Assembly: GCA_016787045.1 (NCBI GenBank) | Contig: JAEUVA010000011.1 | Span: forward strand, 62,001-126,000 | From: Chitinophagales bacterium | GTDB taxonomy: Bacteria; Bacteroidota; Bacteroidia; Chitinophagales; LD1 | DNA length: 64,000 nucleotides | Direction: 5' to 3' | Shown here: positions 9,973-19,002 of the stretch, one piece after another | Position numbering within the stretch: the first letter of the stretch is position 1 | Layout: every line of letters starts with the position of its first letter | Notes under the pieces: generated by a model | The model's database searches: none | What the model was told of the DNA's origin: nothing | What the model saw: the letters and a program-made list of their open reading frames with translations, nothing else | Program-made: the position numbers and the translations under genes

Positions 9973-10371
9973 ATGTTTGTAAATATTGAGTCATGCAAAA
10001 TTGTAGCTGATTTGCGAGGAGAGTTGATTGAGTTTTTGGGGGCTACTAATTTAGATGCTGCCGGATTGACTTTTGGAAATGTATATCTTGTAACACTAAG
10101 GGGTATAGGAACACAGCGGGGAAATCATTACCACAAGCTTTCACAAGAAATTTTTTGCTTGCTTCAGGGTTCAGCGAATTTTACTTTTAAGAATCAATTA
10201 ACAGGGGAGTGTAAGGAATTTATATTGTCTGCTGACGGTAGTGAGTATTTTAAAATTTCTATTGATTGCAATGTGTTGCATACAATAACTGCCGCATCGG
10301 ACTTCGTATTGGTAGCTTGTTTTAGTTCTGCTGTTTACAATCCGCAAAATGAAGACAAGTATTCAGAGTAA
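9973..10371 (+). CDS. Small cupin, WxcM/FdtA-like sugar isomerase family
   Basis: A 132-residue single cupin domain. The RGNHYHKLSQEIFCLLQG segment carries the first cupin motif with H52, H54 and E59, and a second motif follows near CNVLHTI. This matches short cupins of the dTDP-4-keto-6-deoxyhexose isomerase (FdtA/WxcM) type that isomerise keto-sugars in surface-glycan pathways. The expected dTDP-sugar synthesis genes are not in the window, so a binding or epimerase role is also possible. It follows the GT2 gene directly and converges on the sulfotransferase gene with two bases between the stop codons. Confidence 0.65.
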   Translation: MFVNIESCKIVADLRGELIEFLGATNLDAAGLTFGNVYLVTLRGIGTQRGNHYHKLSQEIFCLLQGSANFTFKNQLTGECKEFILSADGSEYFKISIDCNVLHTITAASDFVLVACFSSAVYNPQNEDKYSE

Positions 10372-10373
10372 AT

Positions 10374-11390
10374 TTATGTTTGCTGTTTCAATCGTTTTAC
10401 TATTCCGTACAATACCTCATCCTGCGATTTACGTGCGGCTGCATCAATCACCGCACTTTCCTTGATTTCCTCTTTGAGTATTCGATTTTCAATTTCAAAT
10501 TGAGCTATAGTTGTTGCATCAAAGTGAATTTCTTCAAAAGAATCTACATCATATCCGAGTTTTCTCAACATGCTTCCGCATACGGTTTGAAAGATGTTTA
10601 ATTCATGTTGACTTAATTTTTTATGGTAATTTTTTGTATTTGTTTTATCGATGGGTTTGACAACATTCTGCCACATTTCTCCGGCTTGAGCGGTTTGTTG
10701 TGCTTCAATACTTTGGTAGTATTCCAGAAGGCTGTCTGTCCATGGTATGTGAAGCATGTTTAAGAGTGGTTGCAGGGAGGCTTGTGGGTTTTGTATAAAA
10801 TTTTCGTAGTGTATTTGAAAGGTTCTATGCGGGGCGAACGCACGGGTGTGTTGAAGGGCAGCTTGTTGGTCGCGCAGCCATTGCTGGGCAATAAAGTAAA
10901 TGTGTTTTTCGCCCACTACTGCTTTTTTGAACGAGGCGGCTACATCTCTGCCATCACGCACCAAGTAGATATAGATGGGGCGCAACCCTGCGGCTTCTAT
11001 TTGAGGGATATAGTGGGTGTTGCCCATGCTTTTGCAGCACCAATAGTTAGCTTTTTTGTGGTTGGCTTTTAGCTCGTAAATGGTTTTGAATATTTCAATT
11101 AAAGTTGGGGTTGTGGATTGTTCAAAAATAGTTTGTGGGTTTAGGTCTATATTTTCCCAGGGCACAGGGTTGGTGGCTACAAAGGCGGCTACATCGGTAC
11201 ATAGCTGAAGAAAATTTTGCGCTTCCTGCAGGTTGCCATAACGCGGCAGCAGTGGGTAAAAGGTTTGCAAAATATGTGGTGGGTGGGGAGCTTCAATGTG
11301 TGGGCTTTGGTTGAGTATGAGGCGCAACAGGTTGGATCCTGAGCGCTGGGTGCCTATTACTAATATGGGCGATGCCTTTTGCGATTTCAT
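10374..11390 (-). CDS. P-loop sulfotransferase
   Basis: A 338-residue sulfotransferase-family protein. The 5'-phosphosulfate-binding loop is TQRSGSNLL (14-22) directly after the first beta strand, and the 3'-phosphate-binding segment is LVRDGRDVAASF in mid-protein; both are hallmarks of PAPS-dependent enzymes. The C-terminal 60 residues form a charged helix. It would transfer sulfate from PAPS to a hydroxyl or amino group of a carbohydrate or lipid. PAPS synthesis genes are not present in the window. It stands alone on the minus strand, with the ATG at 11390. Confidence 0.85.
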   Translation of the reverse strand: MKSQKASPILVIGTQRSGSNLLRLILNQSPHIEAPHPPHILQTFYPLLPRYGNLQEAQNFLQLCTDVAAFVATNPVPWENIDLNPQTIFEQSTTPTLIEIFKTIYELKANHKKANYWCCKSMGNTHYIPQIEAAGLRPIYIYLVRDGRDVAASFKKAVVGEKHIYFIAQQWLRDQQAALQHTRAFAPHRTFQIHYENFIQNPQASLQPLLNMLHIPWTDSLLEYYQSIEAQQTAQAGEMWQNVVKPIDKTNTKNYHKKLSQHELNIFQTVCGSMLRKLGYDVDSFEEIHFDATTIAQFEIENRILKEEIKESAVIDAAARKSQDEVLYGIVKRLKQQT

Positions 11391-11455
11391 ATTTTATTGG
11401 TGCCAATAATAGTTTTTTAGGTGTTGATTTGTTTGATTTTTTGGTGGTATAAAGC

Positions 11456-11490
11456 AAAAAAATCCCACTGCAAATGTTTGCAGCAGGATT
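11456..11490 (-). terminator. Rho-independent terminator of the lipoprotein gene
   Basis: Read on the minus strand, AATCC-TG-CTGCAAA-CA-TTTGCAG-TG-GGATT forms a two-part hairpin (7 bp inner and 5 bp outer stems, small symmetric internal loop) followed directly by seven Ts. It sits 23 bases after the stop of 11513-12357. Confidence 0.75.
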
Positions 11491-11512
11491 GAAATTAGTT
11501 TAGATATTGATT

Positions 11513-12357
11513 TTAGTTGGTTAAGTAAATGGTTGTTGTTATTCCGTTTTCGGTAACTGATGCTTCGTTGTCGCAGCGGCCGGTGCCGTAGTCAATTAAC
11601 TTATAAGGCAGGCTTGGGCTTTGGATGAGTACGCTGCCTTGCACAAAGTATTCATCGCAACCAGCTTGGCTTTTGCGGATTAACGGGCTGGTGATGTTTT
11701 GCGTGAAGGTTAATCCACCTTGCGTTACACCGCTGCCGCTACCTTGGTATACTAATTGGTTATCGCGTGGATCGGCAGGATTAGGAACTACTTCTAAGGT
11801 ATAGGCATGGTTGCCGGTTAGTTCTAATTCTTCGGCTTTAAGGTTGGTTACCATGTTTATGTTTAACGAAAATGTTTCGTTACCACTGCCGTTTTGACCT
11901 GTATTTTGGATTCTGTAGGTACCGCTGCTTACTTCAATGGAATTGAAAGTGAAGTTATCGAAAGAGAATTCAAAAAATTCTCCGGGCATTTCCAACCGTG
12001 GGTTATCAAAGGTGGCGGTGAATTTGCCAGCAATAAAATCGCTTGGGGGTTGGTGCAGCCGCTGCCAAAGACAACGGCAACGGTATAAATACCACCTGAG
12101 CTATCTATTGTTTCAACCATACATGCCATGGCAAGGCGGCCGGTTTTGTATCCACTTTCTCTGCCTTGCAAGGTATAGCCTACCAGCATGGAGTATAGTT
12201 CTACAGATTTGATTTGTTGTGCCGAAACGTTTTTATACACTTCTACTTTTGATTTAGAAGGCACCACGGTGTCTTCTACTTCTTTGCACGAGGGCATCAG
12301 CAACACGCAACAAGCCGCTGCAGCCATCTGACAGGTTTTGTTTTTTTGATTTTTCAT
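11513..12357 (-). pseudogene. Lipoprotein gene broken by one frameshift (or assembly error)
   Basis: Two overlapping minus-strand frames make one protein of about 280 residues. The first half (start 12357) has a lipoprotein signal with lipobox LMPSC, C24, and reads through SGGIYTVAVVFGSGCTNP. After that the frame turns into a non-conserved tail, while the adjacent frame continues sensibly as SDFIAGKFTATFDNPRLEMPG and on to 11513. The switch falls at a run of five Gs on the plus strand (12045-12049); one additional G restores a single frame. The second half ends in a cysteine-containing beta-rich region (AGCDEYFV, GTGRCDNEA). A terminator follows. Function not recognised; it looks like a small secreted or surface beta-sandwich lipoprotein. 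Real mutation and homopolymer miscall cannot be separated here. Confidence 0.7.
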
Positions 12358-12523
12358 AATTTTTATGGTTGAAGATGGTATTTATGGGTGTGGTGTAAGC
12401 AGGTTTCAAATGGTTTTTTTAGGGGGGCGGGGGTTTAACTAAAATGAAGCATACACACGAGTGTTTACGTGGCTTTTGCCATGATGGAAATATTTAAGTA
12501 TCAGCTGTAGTGGTGGTAGTGTG

Positions 12524-13878
12524 TTATTTTTGGGGCTTGCCAAAAAAATAGAGCAAACCTTCTTTGGCTTGAGTGTCGGTGCATTTGGCGGTTTCTTCCA
12601 ACACTCTTTTGATGTTGTCTTTTTCTAAGATGCTTTTTGACAGCGCTTGGTAATCTAATGCTTCGTTTAGTGCTTCAACAAACTGGTTAACTCGATCTTT
12701 TGATTGTAGCAGAGGGATGGGGTTTGTGCTTTGTTCAATGGCCTGTTGGCTAAGTTGATTGAATTGTTCTAAAAACTGATGGATGTTCAAGCCGGGTTCA
12801 ATGGCAAGCTGGGTGGCATTATTTTTCCATCCTTGCACATTGGCGATGAAGGCGTGATAGCGGTCGCGGTTGGTTTGGTTGGGGTAGTTTTGGGGTTCGT
12901 TGGCTATTAAAAATTGTACTAATTTTTCTAATTCATTTGCCGGAAGGCTTTGTAAGGAGTGTACGTTAGGTAGGTAAACAATAGAGAAGTAGTAATTGCA
13001 ATTGAGTTCGTTGCATTTTTGAACAAACGTGGGGATGTGGTACATGTTTGGGGGCATGGGGCAAAAGTTGATGGTGAGTTGGGTTTTGGTAGTGGCGCGG
13101 ATGTCGGCAAAATATTGCAGGTTTTGCATCAGGGTTTCGTAGTGGGCGTTTTTGCGGATGCTTTCATATAGTTGTTTATCGAAGGCATCTATGCTCATGG
13201 TGATGATGAAATTGCCTTTGTGCAGCAAATCTTTGATGCGGCTGTTCATGACAGAGCCGTTGGTGATAATGTTGATTTTGCTGGCGGGGTTGAGGGTTAC
13301 TCTTTTTTCCCAAATATCATAGTAGATTTTTATCATAAATGATTCGCCACCGCTAAAAGTGGTGCTGGTTAGGTGGGGTATAAATTCGGTGAGTTGGTCA
13401 ATAAATTGTTGATCATAAATCATAGGCAAAGGGGGCAGGCCATCGCGGTTTTGGCGGATGGAGCTGCTGAGCACACCTCTGCACATCACACATTCAAGGT
13501 TGCAGTTGTTGTGTAGCTGAACCTCTAAATTGGTGGGTTAAATTTTTGTTTCAAAAGAGTCGAAACGAAGGGCATCAACGGCATGATAACTTTTGTGGCA
13601 AAGTGTTTTATAGCAGGTTTCGCAGCCAGATTGGTAGTTGTAGGCTGATAAGTTGTTGTTTAGTTGTTGGCGGTTGTTGCTAAACCATATTTCGTGCAGG
13701 GTTTGTTCGGGTATTTTCCATAAATAAAATCTTTGCTGTGGCAGCAGGGCATGATGTAGCCATCGGGGTATATAAACATGCTGTTGGCTGCGGCAAAGCA
13801 GGCACTATGGTGTTTGGCGGGTTGGCGCAGTTGATTGTATTCGGCAATGAGTGCCTGGCTTGGCTGAAGTGTTTCCAT
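12524..13878 (-). pseudogene. N-twitch radical SAM gene with a frameshift and an in-frame stop
   Basis: The reading runs METLQPSQ (start 13878) through a Cys-Cys N-terminal domain (IMPCCHSKD, GKYP), then needs one added base near 13708-13711 to continue as EQTLHEIWFSNNRQQLNNN, SGCETC and DSFETKI. An in-frame TAA at 13538-13540 follows, after which the same frame continues through NNCNLECVMC, the radical SAM cluster motif, and SSSIRQNRDGLPPLP to 12524. Each piece aligns with the intact N-twitch radical SAM proteins at 41705, 43246, 44700 and 56910. So this is a sixth copy carrying two lesions. The part from the stop onward starts at most from an internal GTG that would lack two of the three cluster cysteines. 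It follows the PhyH oxygenase by six bases. Confidence 0.82.
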
Positions 13879-13884
13879 AACTTT

Positions 13885-14808
13885 TTATTGATATTGATGA
13901 TATAGCTTTTCTATTTGTTTTTTGCTGAAATCAAATTTTTCGTAGGGCACGGTTTCTTTGCGCCAGCGGGTTTCATCGGGTTTAGAAATAAAATCGTAGG
14001 TGTAATAAAATTCTTCGGTTACATAATATTTTTCTATGAGTGAGGGGTCTATATCGGGGTTGCGGAAGTAGTAAACAAGTTGATAGTTTTTGTGCAGCAC
14101 GGTCATAGTAATGGCGTGGCGAATTTCGGTGCCCATGTTCGGTGCGCTGGCGTGGATGCAGGCAGGGTCAAATACTAATACATCGCCTTTTTTTACGGGC
14201 ACGGGGGTAGTGTGTTGGTACAGGGTTTCAATGTTGTTTTTAAACTGCCAGGGCACGCCCAGGCTGCGTTGGGTATTGCCCCATAGGTGGCTGCCGTTTA
14301 CAAAGCTGATAATGCCGTTTTCTTCCGTTACATCGCAAAAGGGTATCCACACAAAAAGGCAGTAGTCGGTTTCTTCATCTATTACGGTGCTATCTTGGTG
14401 AATGAGCAGGTCGCTTTCACGGTGTGGGGGTTTTACCTGAAAAGCGCCACCGGTGTGGGTATCGGTTTTTTGCATATCAAACAGGCGCGGCAGCACAATG
14501 GGAGCTTGTTGGTTGATAACGTCTTGCACTTTTTTGCGGATTTCGGGGTTAAAGAGACGGCCGCTGTTCAGTAAGTTTTTATCCAATTCAAACCCTTTAA
14601 GTGATGATATCTCTTGAAAAGTGCGCATGAAGGCATCAATTTCAGGTTGTTGTACAACGTTTTCAATTTTTACCCAACCATTCTTGAGGTAGTGGGTCTG
14701 GTGGGTAGGGTTTAAAAAGAAAGAGTCTTCTCTTATCTGTTGGTATTTATTTTGTTTGAGAAGAGATTTGGGCTGTAGCCACTTTGTAATCCTACTGCGG
14801 ATATTCAT
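13885..14808 (-). CDS. Phytanoyl-CoA dioxygenase (PhyH) family oxygenase
   Basis: A 307-residue Fe(II)/2-oxoglutarate oxygenase of the PhyH family. The metal triad is complete: H137-Q-D139 and H219, with R230 positioned for 2-oxoglutarate. VWIPFCDVTEENG and VNGSH are family-typical. These enzymes hydroxylate, or occasionally halogenate or cyclise, aliphatic carbons; the substrate is not visible. The gene leads a transcript with the broken N-twitch radical SAM gene six bases downstream, the same pairing of oxygenase and radical SAM families seen at larger scale across the locus. It is closest in layout to the PhyH protein at 23157-24071. Confidence 0.88.
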   Translation of the reverse strand: MNIRSRITKWLQPKSLLKQNKYQQIREDSFFLNPTHQTHYLKNGWVKIENVVQQPEIDAFMRTFQEISSLKGFELDKNLLNSGRLFNPEIRKKVQDVINQQAPIVLPRLFDMQKTDTHTGGAFQVKPPHRESDLLIHQDSTVIDEETDYCLFVWIPFCDVTEENGIISFVNGSHLWGNTQRSLGVPWQFKNNIETLYQHTTPVPVKKGDVLVFDPACIHASAPNMGTEIRHAITMTVLHKNYQLVYYFRNPDIDPSLIEKYYVTEEFYYTYDFISKPDETRWRKETVPYEKFDFSKKQIEKLYHQYQ

Positions 14809-15161
14809 ACTTCAGTTGTTTCTGTGGGTGAAGTTGCTAAAAAATGCTTGAAGTATATCGCGCAGTTAGGGTATTTATTGCTACGGTGTATTCAGATTAA
14901 ATTCTAAAGTATAATCCGTAGATTTCTATCAGTATTTTAAGGGCGGGCCAACCTATCTTGGCCAATAAACCGATTGCATTGCCCAGCATTTTTGTATTCA
15001 ATATTGCAACGGTTAAATTTGTTAATCACGATACTAATGTGCACCTTTCATAAGAAGAGTTACAAAAAATATTGCCCGCATATTTTGTTTATGCAATTGA
15101 GCCAATATGTTAGGCTGAAAGGTATTGTTAGTATAACCTCACAATAGACATAAACACAGCA
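14809..15161. other. Intergenic stretch without an established gene
   Basis: This 353-base spacer separates the minus-strand PhyH gene from the flippase-like gene that ends at 15162. Apart from the 30-residue frame at 14897-14989 nothing recognisable was seen: no tRNA shape, repeat or strong terminator. It must hold the promoter for the PhyH transcript, but no clear -7 box was found. Confidence 0.5.
14897..14989 (-). CDS. Possible small hydrophobic peptide (30 residues)
   Basis: A minus-strand frame from ATG at 14989 to TAA encodes 30 residues: MLGNAIGLLAK, then a GWPALK turn, then ILIEIYGLYFRI. It alternates hydrophobic runs with two Lys, one Glu and a final Arg and could form a membrane-associated amphipathic helix. 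The upstream in-frame stop is near 15023. No Shine-Dalgarno site is visible. It is the only coherent frame in the 353-base stretch 14809-15161, upstream of the PhyH gene on the same strand. It may be a chance frame or the remnant C-terminus of a lost gene. Confidence 0.3.
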   Translation of the reverse strand: MLGNAIGLLAKIGWPALKILIEIYGLYFRI

Positions 15162-16172
15162 TTACTTGTCTACTTTTCGTTGAAAAAGCAATTGCCGTTC
15201 ATTCCAAACTGCAAATGCTCCAAGTACAAGTTCCGGTATCAAATAGCCCAAATGCAGATAAACTCCTGCTAGTCCGAATTTTTGCTTTAACCCATCTGTT
15301 ATATTAATTTGAAATACCTCTGCCAATGCCAATAGAGCCATAAAAATGCCATAATGCACCACGCCCACGTTAGAGGGAGCACTAGGCACCACAAAAATCA
15401 CAATCATTAAACTACTGATAAGCCACGAGGCATAGAAACCCGTGAAAGGGTATGGCAAGTCAGCTGCTTGCAACGCAAAGTTATATTGAAAGATATTGGT
15501 AGTAAACAACAAGCCCGTGGCGGCAAAAAAGTAAAACAATAGGCCGGTGGCTTTCAGGTGTATCAAATGCTGTCGAAAGTGCAGCCAAAGCAACCAGAAA
15601 AATTGTCGTGCTCCACGGGCGGGTATCCATTTTATAAACCATTTTACCCAGCTGCGCCTTGGCCACAGCCACCACAAAGCAATATTAGCAACCACCACTG
15701 CCGCCATAATGGCAAGCAGCCCTACAAAAACGGGGTTGGTAATTTCAAACCGTTGCATGGGCAATATCAAAGCCACGGTTACAAAAAACACTTGCGCATC
15801 TAAGAATTTTTCGGCAATCATCATAGCCAACGCTCTGGTAAAGGGCACCTTGTTTTTGCGGCTAAAATGCCAGGCGCGAATACCTTCGCCCACATTGCCG
15901 GGCAATACACTGTTGTAAAAATTGCCAATTAAGCTGCTGCTCCATGGCTTAATCTCATTTGCCTGGGAAAGAGAGTTTATCCAAAACAGTTTGCACCGCT
16001 GGGCATGAACCCACACCGAAAAGGCAAAAACCCCCATGCCTGCCCCCAGCAGCAATGTGCTTGCAATAGTAGGTTTAAGTTGGTTGAATTGCAGCCCGCT
16101 GTGCTGTATGGTTAGCCAAAGTAAAACAACACTAACAGTAATCCCCGCAATGGTGCGCAGGTGTTTAAGCAT
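15162..16172 (-). CDS. LPG-synthase-TM/flippase-like membrane protein
   Basis: A 336-residue integral membrane protein with about eight helices, of the lysylphosphatidylglycerol-synthase transmembrane-domain family (AglD/UPF0104 type). Diagnostic segments are SSLIGNFYNSVLPGNVGEG followed by FTRALAMMIAEKFLDA, and the late VVPSAPSNVGV motif. Family members are linked to lipid or lipid-linked-sugar movement across the membrane, though the exact function is debated. I prefer the ATG at 16172 over the longer frame from a GTG at 16226, because the longer version adds an odd, non-conserved 18-residue lead. Divergent from the GT-C-like gene at 16264. Confidence 0.8.
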   Translation of the reverse strand: MLKHLRTIAGITVSVVLLWLTIQHSGLQFNQLKPTIASTLLLGAGMGVFAFSVWVHAQRCKLFWINSLSQANEIKPWSSSLIGNFYNSVLPGNVGEGIRAWHFSRKNKVPFTRALAMMIAEKFLDAQVFFVTVALILPMQRFEITNPVFVGLLAIMAAVVVANIALWWLWPRRSWVKWFIKWIPARGARQFFWLLWLHFRQHLIHLKATGLLFYFFAATGLLFTTNIFQYNFALQAADLPYPFTGFYASWLISSLMIVIFVVPSAPSNVGVVHYGIFMALLALAEVFQINITDGLKQKFGLAGVYLHLGYLIPELVLGAFAVWNERQLLFQRKVDK

Positions 16173-16215
16173 GGCGGCTAATATGCTGCAAAAAAATATG
16201 TTAAGAGATAGCGAG

Positions 16216-16244
16216 TTGTAAATCACTTGTGGCCTTTATATTCG
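16216..16244 (+). promoter_or_regulatory. Putative promoter, TTG-N18-TATATTCG
   Basis: TTG at 16216-16218 and TATATTCG at 16237-16244 are spaced by 18 bases and precede the ATG at 16264 by 19 bases. TATATTCG differs from the Bacteroidota -7 consensus TAnnTTTG at one position, the same variant seen at 60369 and 62484. Confidence 0.35.
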
Positions 16245-16263
16245 CCTAGTTTCAAAATGTAGT

Positions 16264-17937
16264 ATGGCATTAAACAAATCAGGGTGGTTAGCTTTTTCGG
16301 TTCTGTGGTGTCTGGGTTATATTCTGTTTGGCTTTCACTTTGAAGATTACGAGGGTAACACCAACGGTTGGTATAATGGAAGCTTGTTGGGTTATATGGA
16401 CTATCCACAATGGGTATTTAATGTTAATATAATATTGTTTCGCTGCTATTTATGGTTGGGTAGCCATTTCCATGGTGTTGGGTGGAGCAGCTTAGCTATG
16501 GCCGCATTTGCTACCATCAGCGGGGGCTGGCTGTGCCATGAAGTTTGGGTGACATTTCGCAACAAAAACTTTTCGGCTACAAACACTTTACTGCTTGTAA
16601 CTGGTGTTGTGATGGTGTATATATTACCTAATATATTTATACTAAACATATTACGTAACCCACTATTTACCGGTGTAAATTCTTTATTGATATTGTTGCT
16701 GCGGCACCTACGGGGCAAGCCCTTTGCATCGGCAGGCACCATAGGCATAGCGCTGTTATGGATTTTTGCTGTGCTTACCCGAATAGAAACCACCATTTTT
16801 GCTCCGTTGGCCGTTGGTGGCTGGGTACTCATTAATGGATATGCAAAGCAGGTATGGTATACTTTTGTGCCATTTGTCACTTTCGGTTTCTTGCTCATTG
16901 GTTTTATGGCGTATGATTATACCACTTCTCCCCATTTGTGGAAACGCTTAGAGCCAACCACCGAAGATGATATTGGTTCACGCAATAACCTGATTGACCC
17001 CCGCACGCTGGCTTCACCACAAGATTCTATAAAATGGATAGCCCTGCGCAACCATATCTTTGCCGATACCCCCACCCTTACCTATAGCTTCATAAAAGGC
17101 GTAATTAAAGGCAACCCCCTGCCCACCGAAAGTAGGGCTTTCCGCTTTTTGATAAACAATGCTTTGAACCAAATTGAACAGCAAGCTAAACCATATCAAC
17201 CCTGGCTGTGGTGGTTAATCATGGTGGTGGTGCTTACCAAGTTGGCAACACCAAGGCAGCCCGCAATATGGCTGAGGCTAATAGCCACTCTTTTTTTCTT
17301 TGCCTTGCTGCTGATAGCCATTGGCTATGGTGCAAAAATTCACGAGCGCATATTTTCATTTATACTGATGCTTACCGCTGCCCTAGTTTTGTTGGGCAAC
17401 AGCCTTCAACTTGGTGCCTCGCGCTTAGGTAAATTGCTTTGGTTGATTACATATATGGCCACCTTGGTAAGCATACCTTATCTGGCCAAAAAGCGCCAAC
17501 AGTTTACTACCAACGAAGCACTAAACATTAAAGTAATAGCCGAATTGGAAAAGATAGGGGATAATAAGGTGCTTGCATTAGACCCAATGGCGGCCATATA
17601 CATGAATGTTCCACCCTTCAGGCCAGTGGAGATAAAAAGTCCACGCAAGCTACTTTTTTTTGATTCGGGTGTTTCCATCATGATAGAAGTAAATAGTGCC
17701 TATTTTGCCAAGCAATGTAATTGTGACCCGCTTAGTTTGTTATCCATTCTACAGTTTTTTGAAAAAGAAAAAAAGGATTGGATATGGGTAACCAGCCGCG
17801 AGCGTATAGCGCTTTATCGCAGTTATATGAAAATTATTTATGGCTATGAATTTGATATGCAGCGAATACCCGGCACCTACATTATACAAAACGTACAAGC
17901 ACCTTGGGGCGAACTGGGGTATTACACCATGAAATGA
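16264..17937 (+). CDS. Polytopic membrane protein, GT-C glycosyltransferase-like
   Basis: A 557-residue membrane protein with about eleven helices and a soluble C-terminal part (about 420-557). It shares its layout and several motifs with 2198-3799: FHFEDYEGN acidic first loop, LTRIET in mid-protein, DSIKW in the large loop, and a TSRER segment near the end. The acidic first loop (EDYE) is placed like the catalytic acid of GT-C enzymes, which use polyprenyl-phosphate sugars, so a lipid-linked sugar transfer is a reasonable inference. The gene stands alone on the plus strand and converges, three bases apart, on the WD40 lipoprotein gene. Confidence 0.7.
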   Translation: MALNKSGWLAFSVLWCLGYILFGFHFEDYEGNTNGWYNGSLLGYMDYPQWVFNVNIILFRCYLWLGSHFHGVGWSSLAMAAFATISGGWLCHEVWVTFRNKNFSATNTLLLVTGVVMVYILPNIFILNILRNPLFTGVNSLLILLLRHLRGKPFASAGTIGIALLWIFAVLTRIETTIFAPLAVGGWVLINGYAKQVWYTFVPFVTFGFLLIGFMAYDYTTSPHLWKRLEPTTEDDIGSRNNLIDPRTLASPQDSIKWIALRNHIFADTPTLTYSFIKGVIKGNPLPTESRAFRFLINNALNQIEQQAKPYQPWLWWLIMVVVLTKLATPRQPAIWLRLIATLFFFALLLIAIGYGAKIHERIFSFILMLTAALVLLGNSLQLGASRLGKLLWLITYMATLVSIPYLAKKRQQFTTNEALNIKVIAELEKIGDNKVLALDPMAAIYMNVPPFRPVEIKSPRKLLFFDSGVSIMIEVNSAYFAKQCNCDPLSLLSILQFFEKEKKDWIWVTSRERIALYRSYMKIIYGYEFDMQRIPGTYIIQNVQAPWGELGYYTMK

Positions 17938-17940
17938 CGA

Positions 17941-19002
17941 TTACGGCAAATCGGCCACCCGAACGGTGTGTGTATTATTTTGGGTAGCCACATCCCACAG
18001 CCTAATGGTGCCATCCATGCTGCCCGAAAGCAGTGTGGTGCCATCGGGGCTAAAATGTAAGGAAGAAAGAATACCTGTGTGCCCCCTCAAAACGCCAATT
18101 GGCTTACCGGTGGTGGTTTCCCATAGCCTTATGGTATGGTCGGCACTGCAACTGCCAATTAGTTTTTTATCGGGGCTAAAAAGAGCAACAAAAGTAACAT
18201 CGGTGTGCCCGCGCATGGTATTGAGCAGGCGGCTTGTTTTTAAATCCCAAAGGCGCACAGTTTTATCGTTGCCTACGGTAACCACCCACTCGTTTTGCTG
18301 ATCAATCACCACACAATACACAGGGCCTATGTGGCCTTTTAGTTCAGCCACCAAAGCACCCCCGTTTTGCACATCAAAAACCCGCGCCAATCCATCCTCG
18401 CAGGCAGTGGCAAGGTATTGGTCATTATCGCTATACCATACAAAATGCACCGCATTGGAGTGTTTAAAATTAAACAACACGCTATCTGTTTTCAAATCAA
18501 AAACTGTAGCAGCACTATCTCCCCCGCACGCGGCATATTGGTTGCCCCGATTATTAAAAATAGCCGTGTAAGTACCTTTGTTTAACTGATGATTCACCCG
18601 CCCCATTGCACAATCAGCCACATTAAATATGGCCACCGAGCTATCGTAGCTGCTCGAAATCATCCATCGGCTATCGGCACTAAAAAGCGTGGAGTGTGCA
18701 GGACCCTTATGAAAGCGGATGTTGCAGTGTTCTTGCAGGGTGTGGCGGTTGTAAATTTTCATTTGCCCATTGCCACATCCGGCACTAATCCATTGGTTAT
18801 CGGGGCTGAAAAATGCCCCATACACGCCCTCTAAAGTCCAACGGCCGGGTGCAAACAGCAGCGTATCATTCAAAGGGTTATATACCGATTCGATGCTTTT
18901 TGAATGATTGTTATGATTTGGGTTACATGAATACAGTAATATTGCCAGCATAAAAGCCAAGCTGCTAACCAAAAAGTGTTTTACAAAATAGTATTCTTTC
19001 AT
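17941..19002 (-). CDS. Seven-bladed WD40 repeat lipoprotein
   Basis: A 353-residue lipoprotein. The signal is a hydrophobic stretch (about 9-23) and a lipobox LLYSC with C26. Seven repeats of about 42 residues follow, each ending in a WD-like dipeptide: IYN, IFN, VFD, VFD, LWD, LWE and LWD, with GH at the start of repeats five to seven. Seven blades make a closed propeller and the last three are the most canonical. Such proteins act as extracytoplasmic scaffolds; a binding partner is not visible. Its 5' end overlaps the divergent FGE-like lipoprotein gene by 27 bases, which is unusual and could reflect coordinated control. Confidence 0.88.
   Translation of the reverse strand: MKEYYFVKHFLVSSLAFMLAILLYSCNPNHNNHSKSIESVYNPLNDTLLFAPGRWTLEGVYGAFFSPDNQWISAGCGNGQMKIYNRHTLQEHCNIRFHKGPAHSTLFSADSRWMISSSYDSSVAIFNVADCAMGRVNHQLNKGTYTAIFNNRGNQYAACGGDSAATVFDLKTDSVLFNFKHSNAVHFVWYSDNDQYLATACEDGLARVFDVQNGGALVAELKGHIGPVYCVVIDQQNEWVVTVGNDKTVRLWDLKTSRLLNTMRGHTDVTFVALFSPDKKLIGSCSADHTIRLWETTTGKPIGVLRGHTGILSSLHFSPDGTTLLSGSMDGTIRLWDVATQNNTHTVRVADLP

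Noticed and set aside
12045..12049. Programmed frameshift in the lipoprotein gene
   Set aside because: The G5 run lacks a recognisable slippery heptamer and stimulatory hairpin, and no related gene here uses this, so a programmed event is not supported.
12358..12523. Additional small gene between the lipoprotein and the decayed radical SAM gene
   Set aside because: No frame of meaningful length or recognised pattern; only short G-rich and hairpin-like stretches were seen.
13538..13540. In-frame TAA as recoded stop
   Set aside because: TAA is not known to be recoded for selenocysteine or pyrrolysine, and the same gene also carries a frameshift, so decay or assembly error is the simpler reading.
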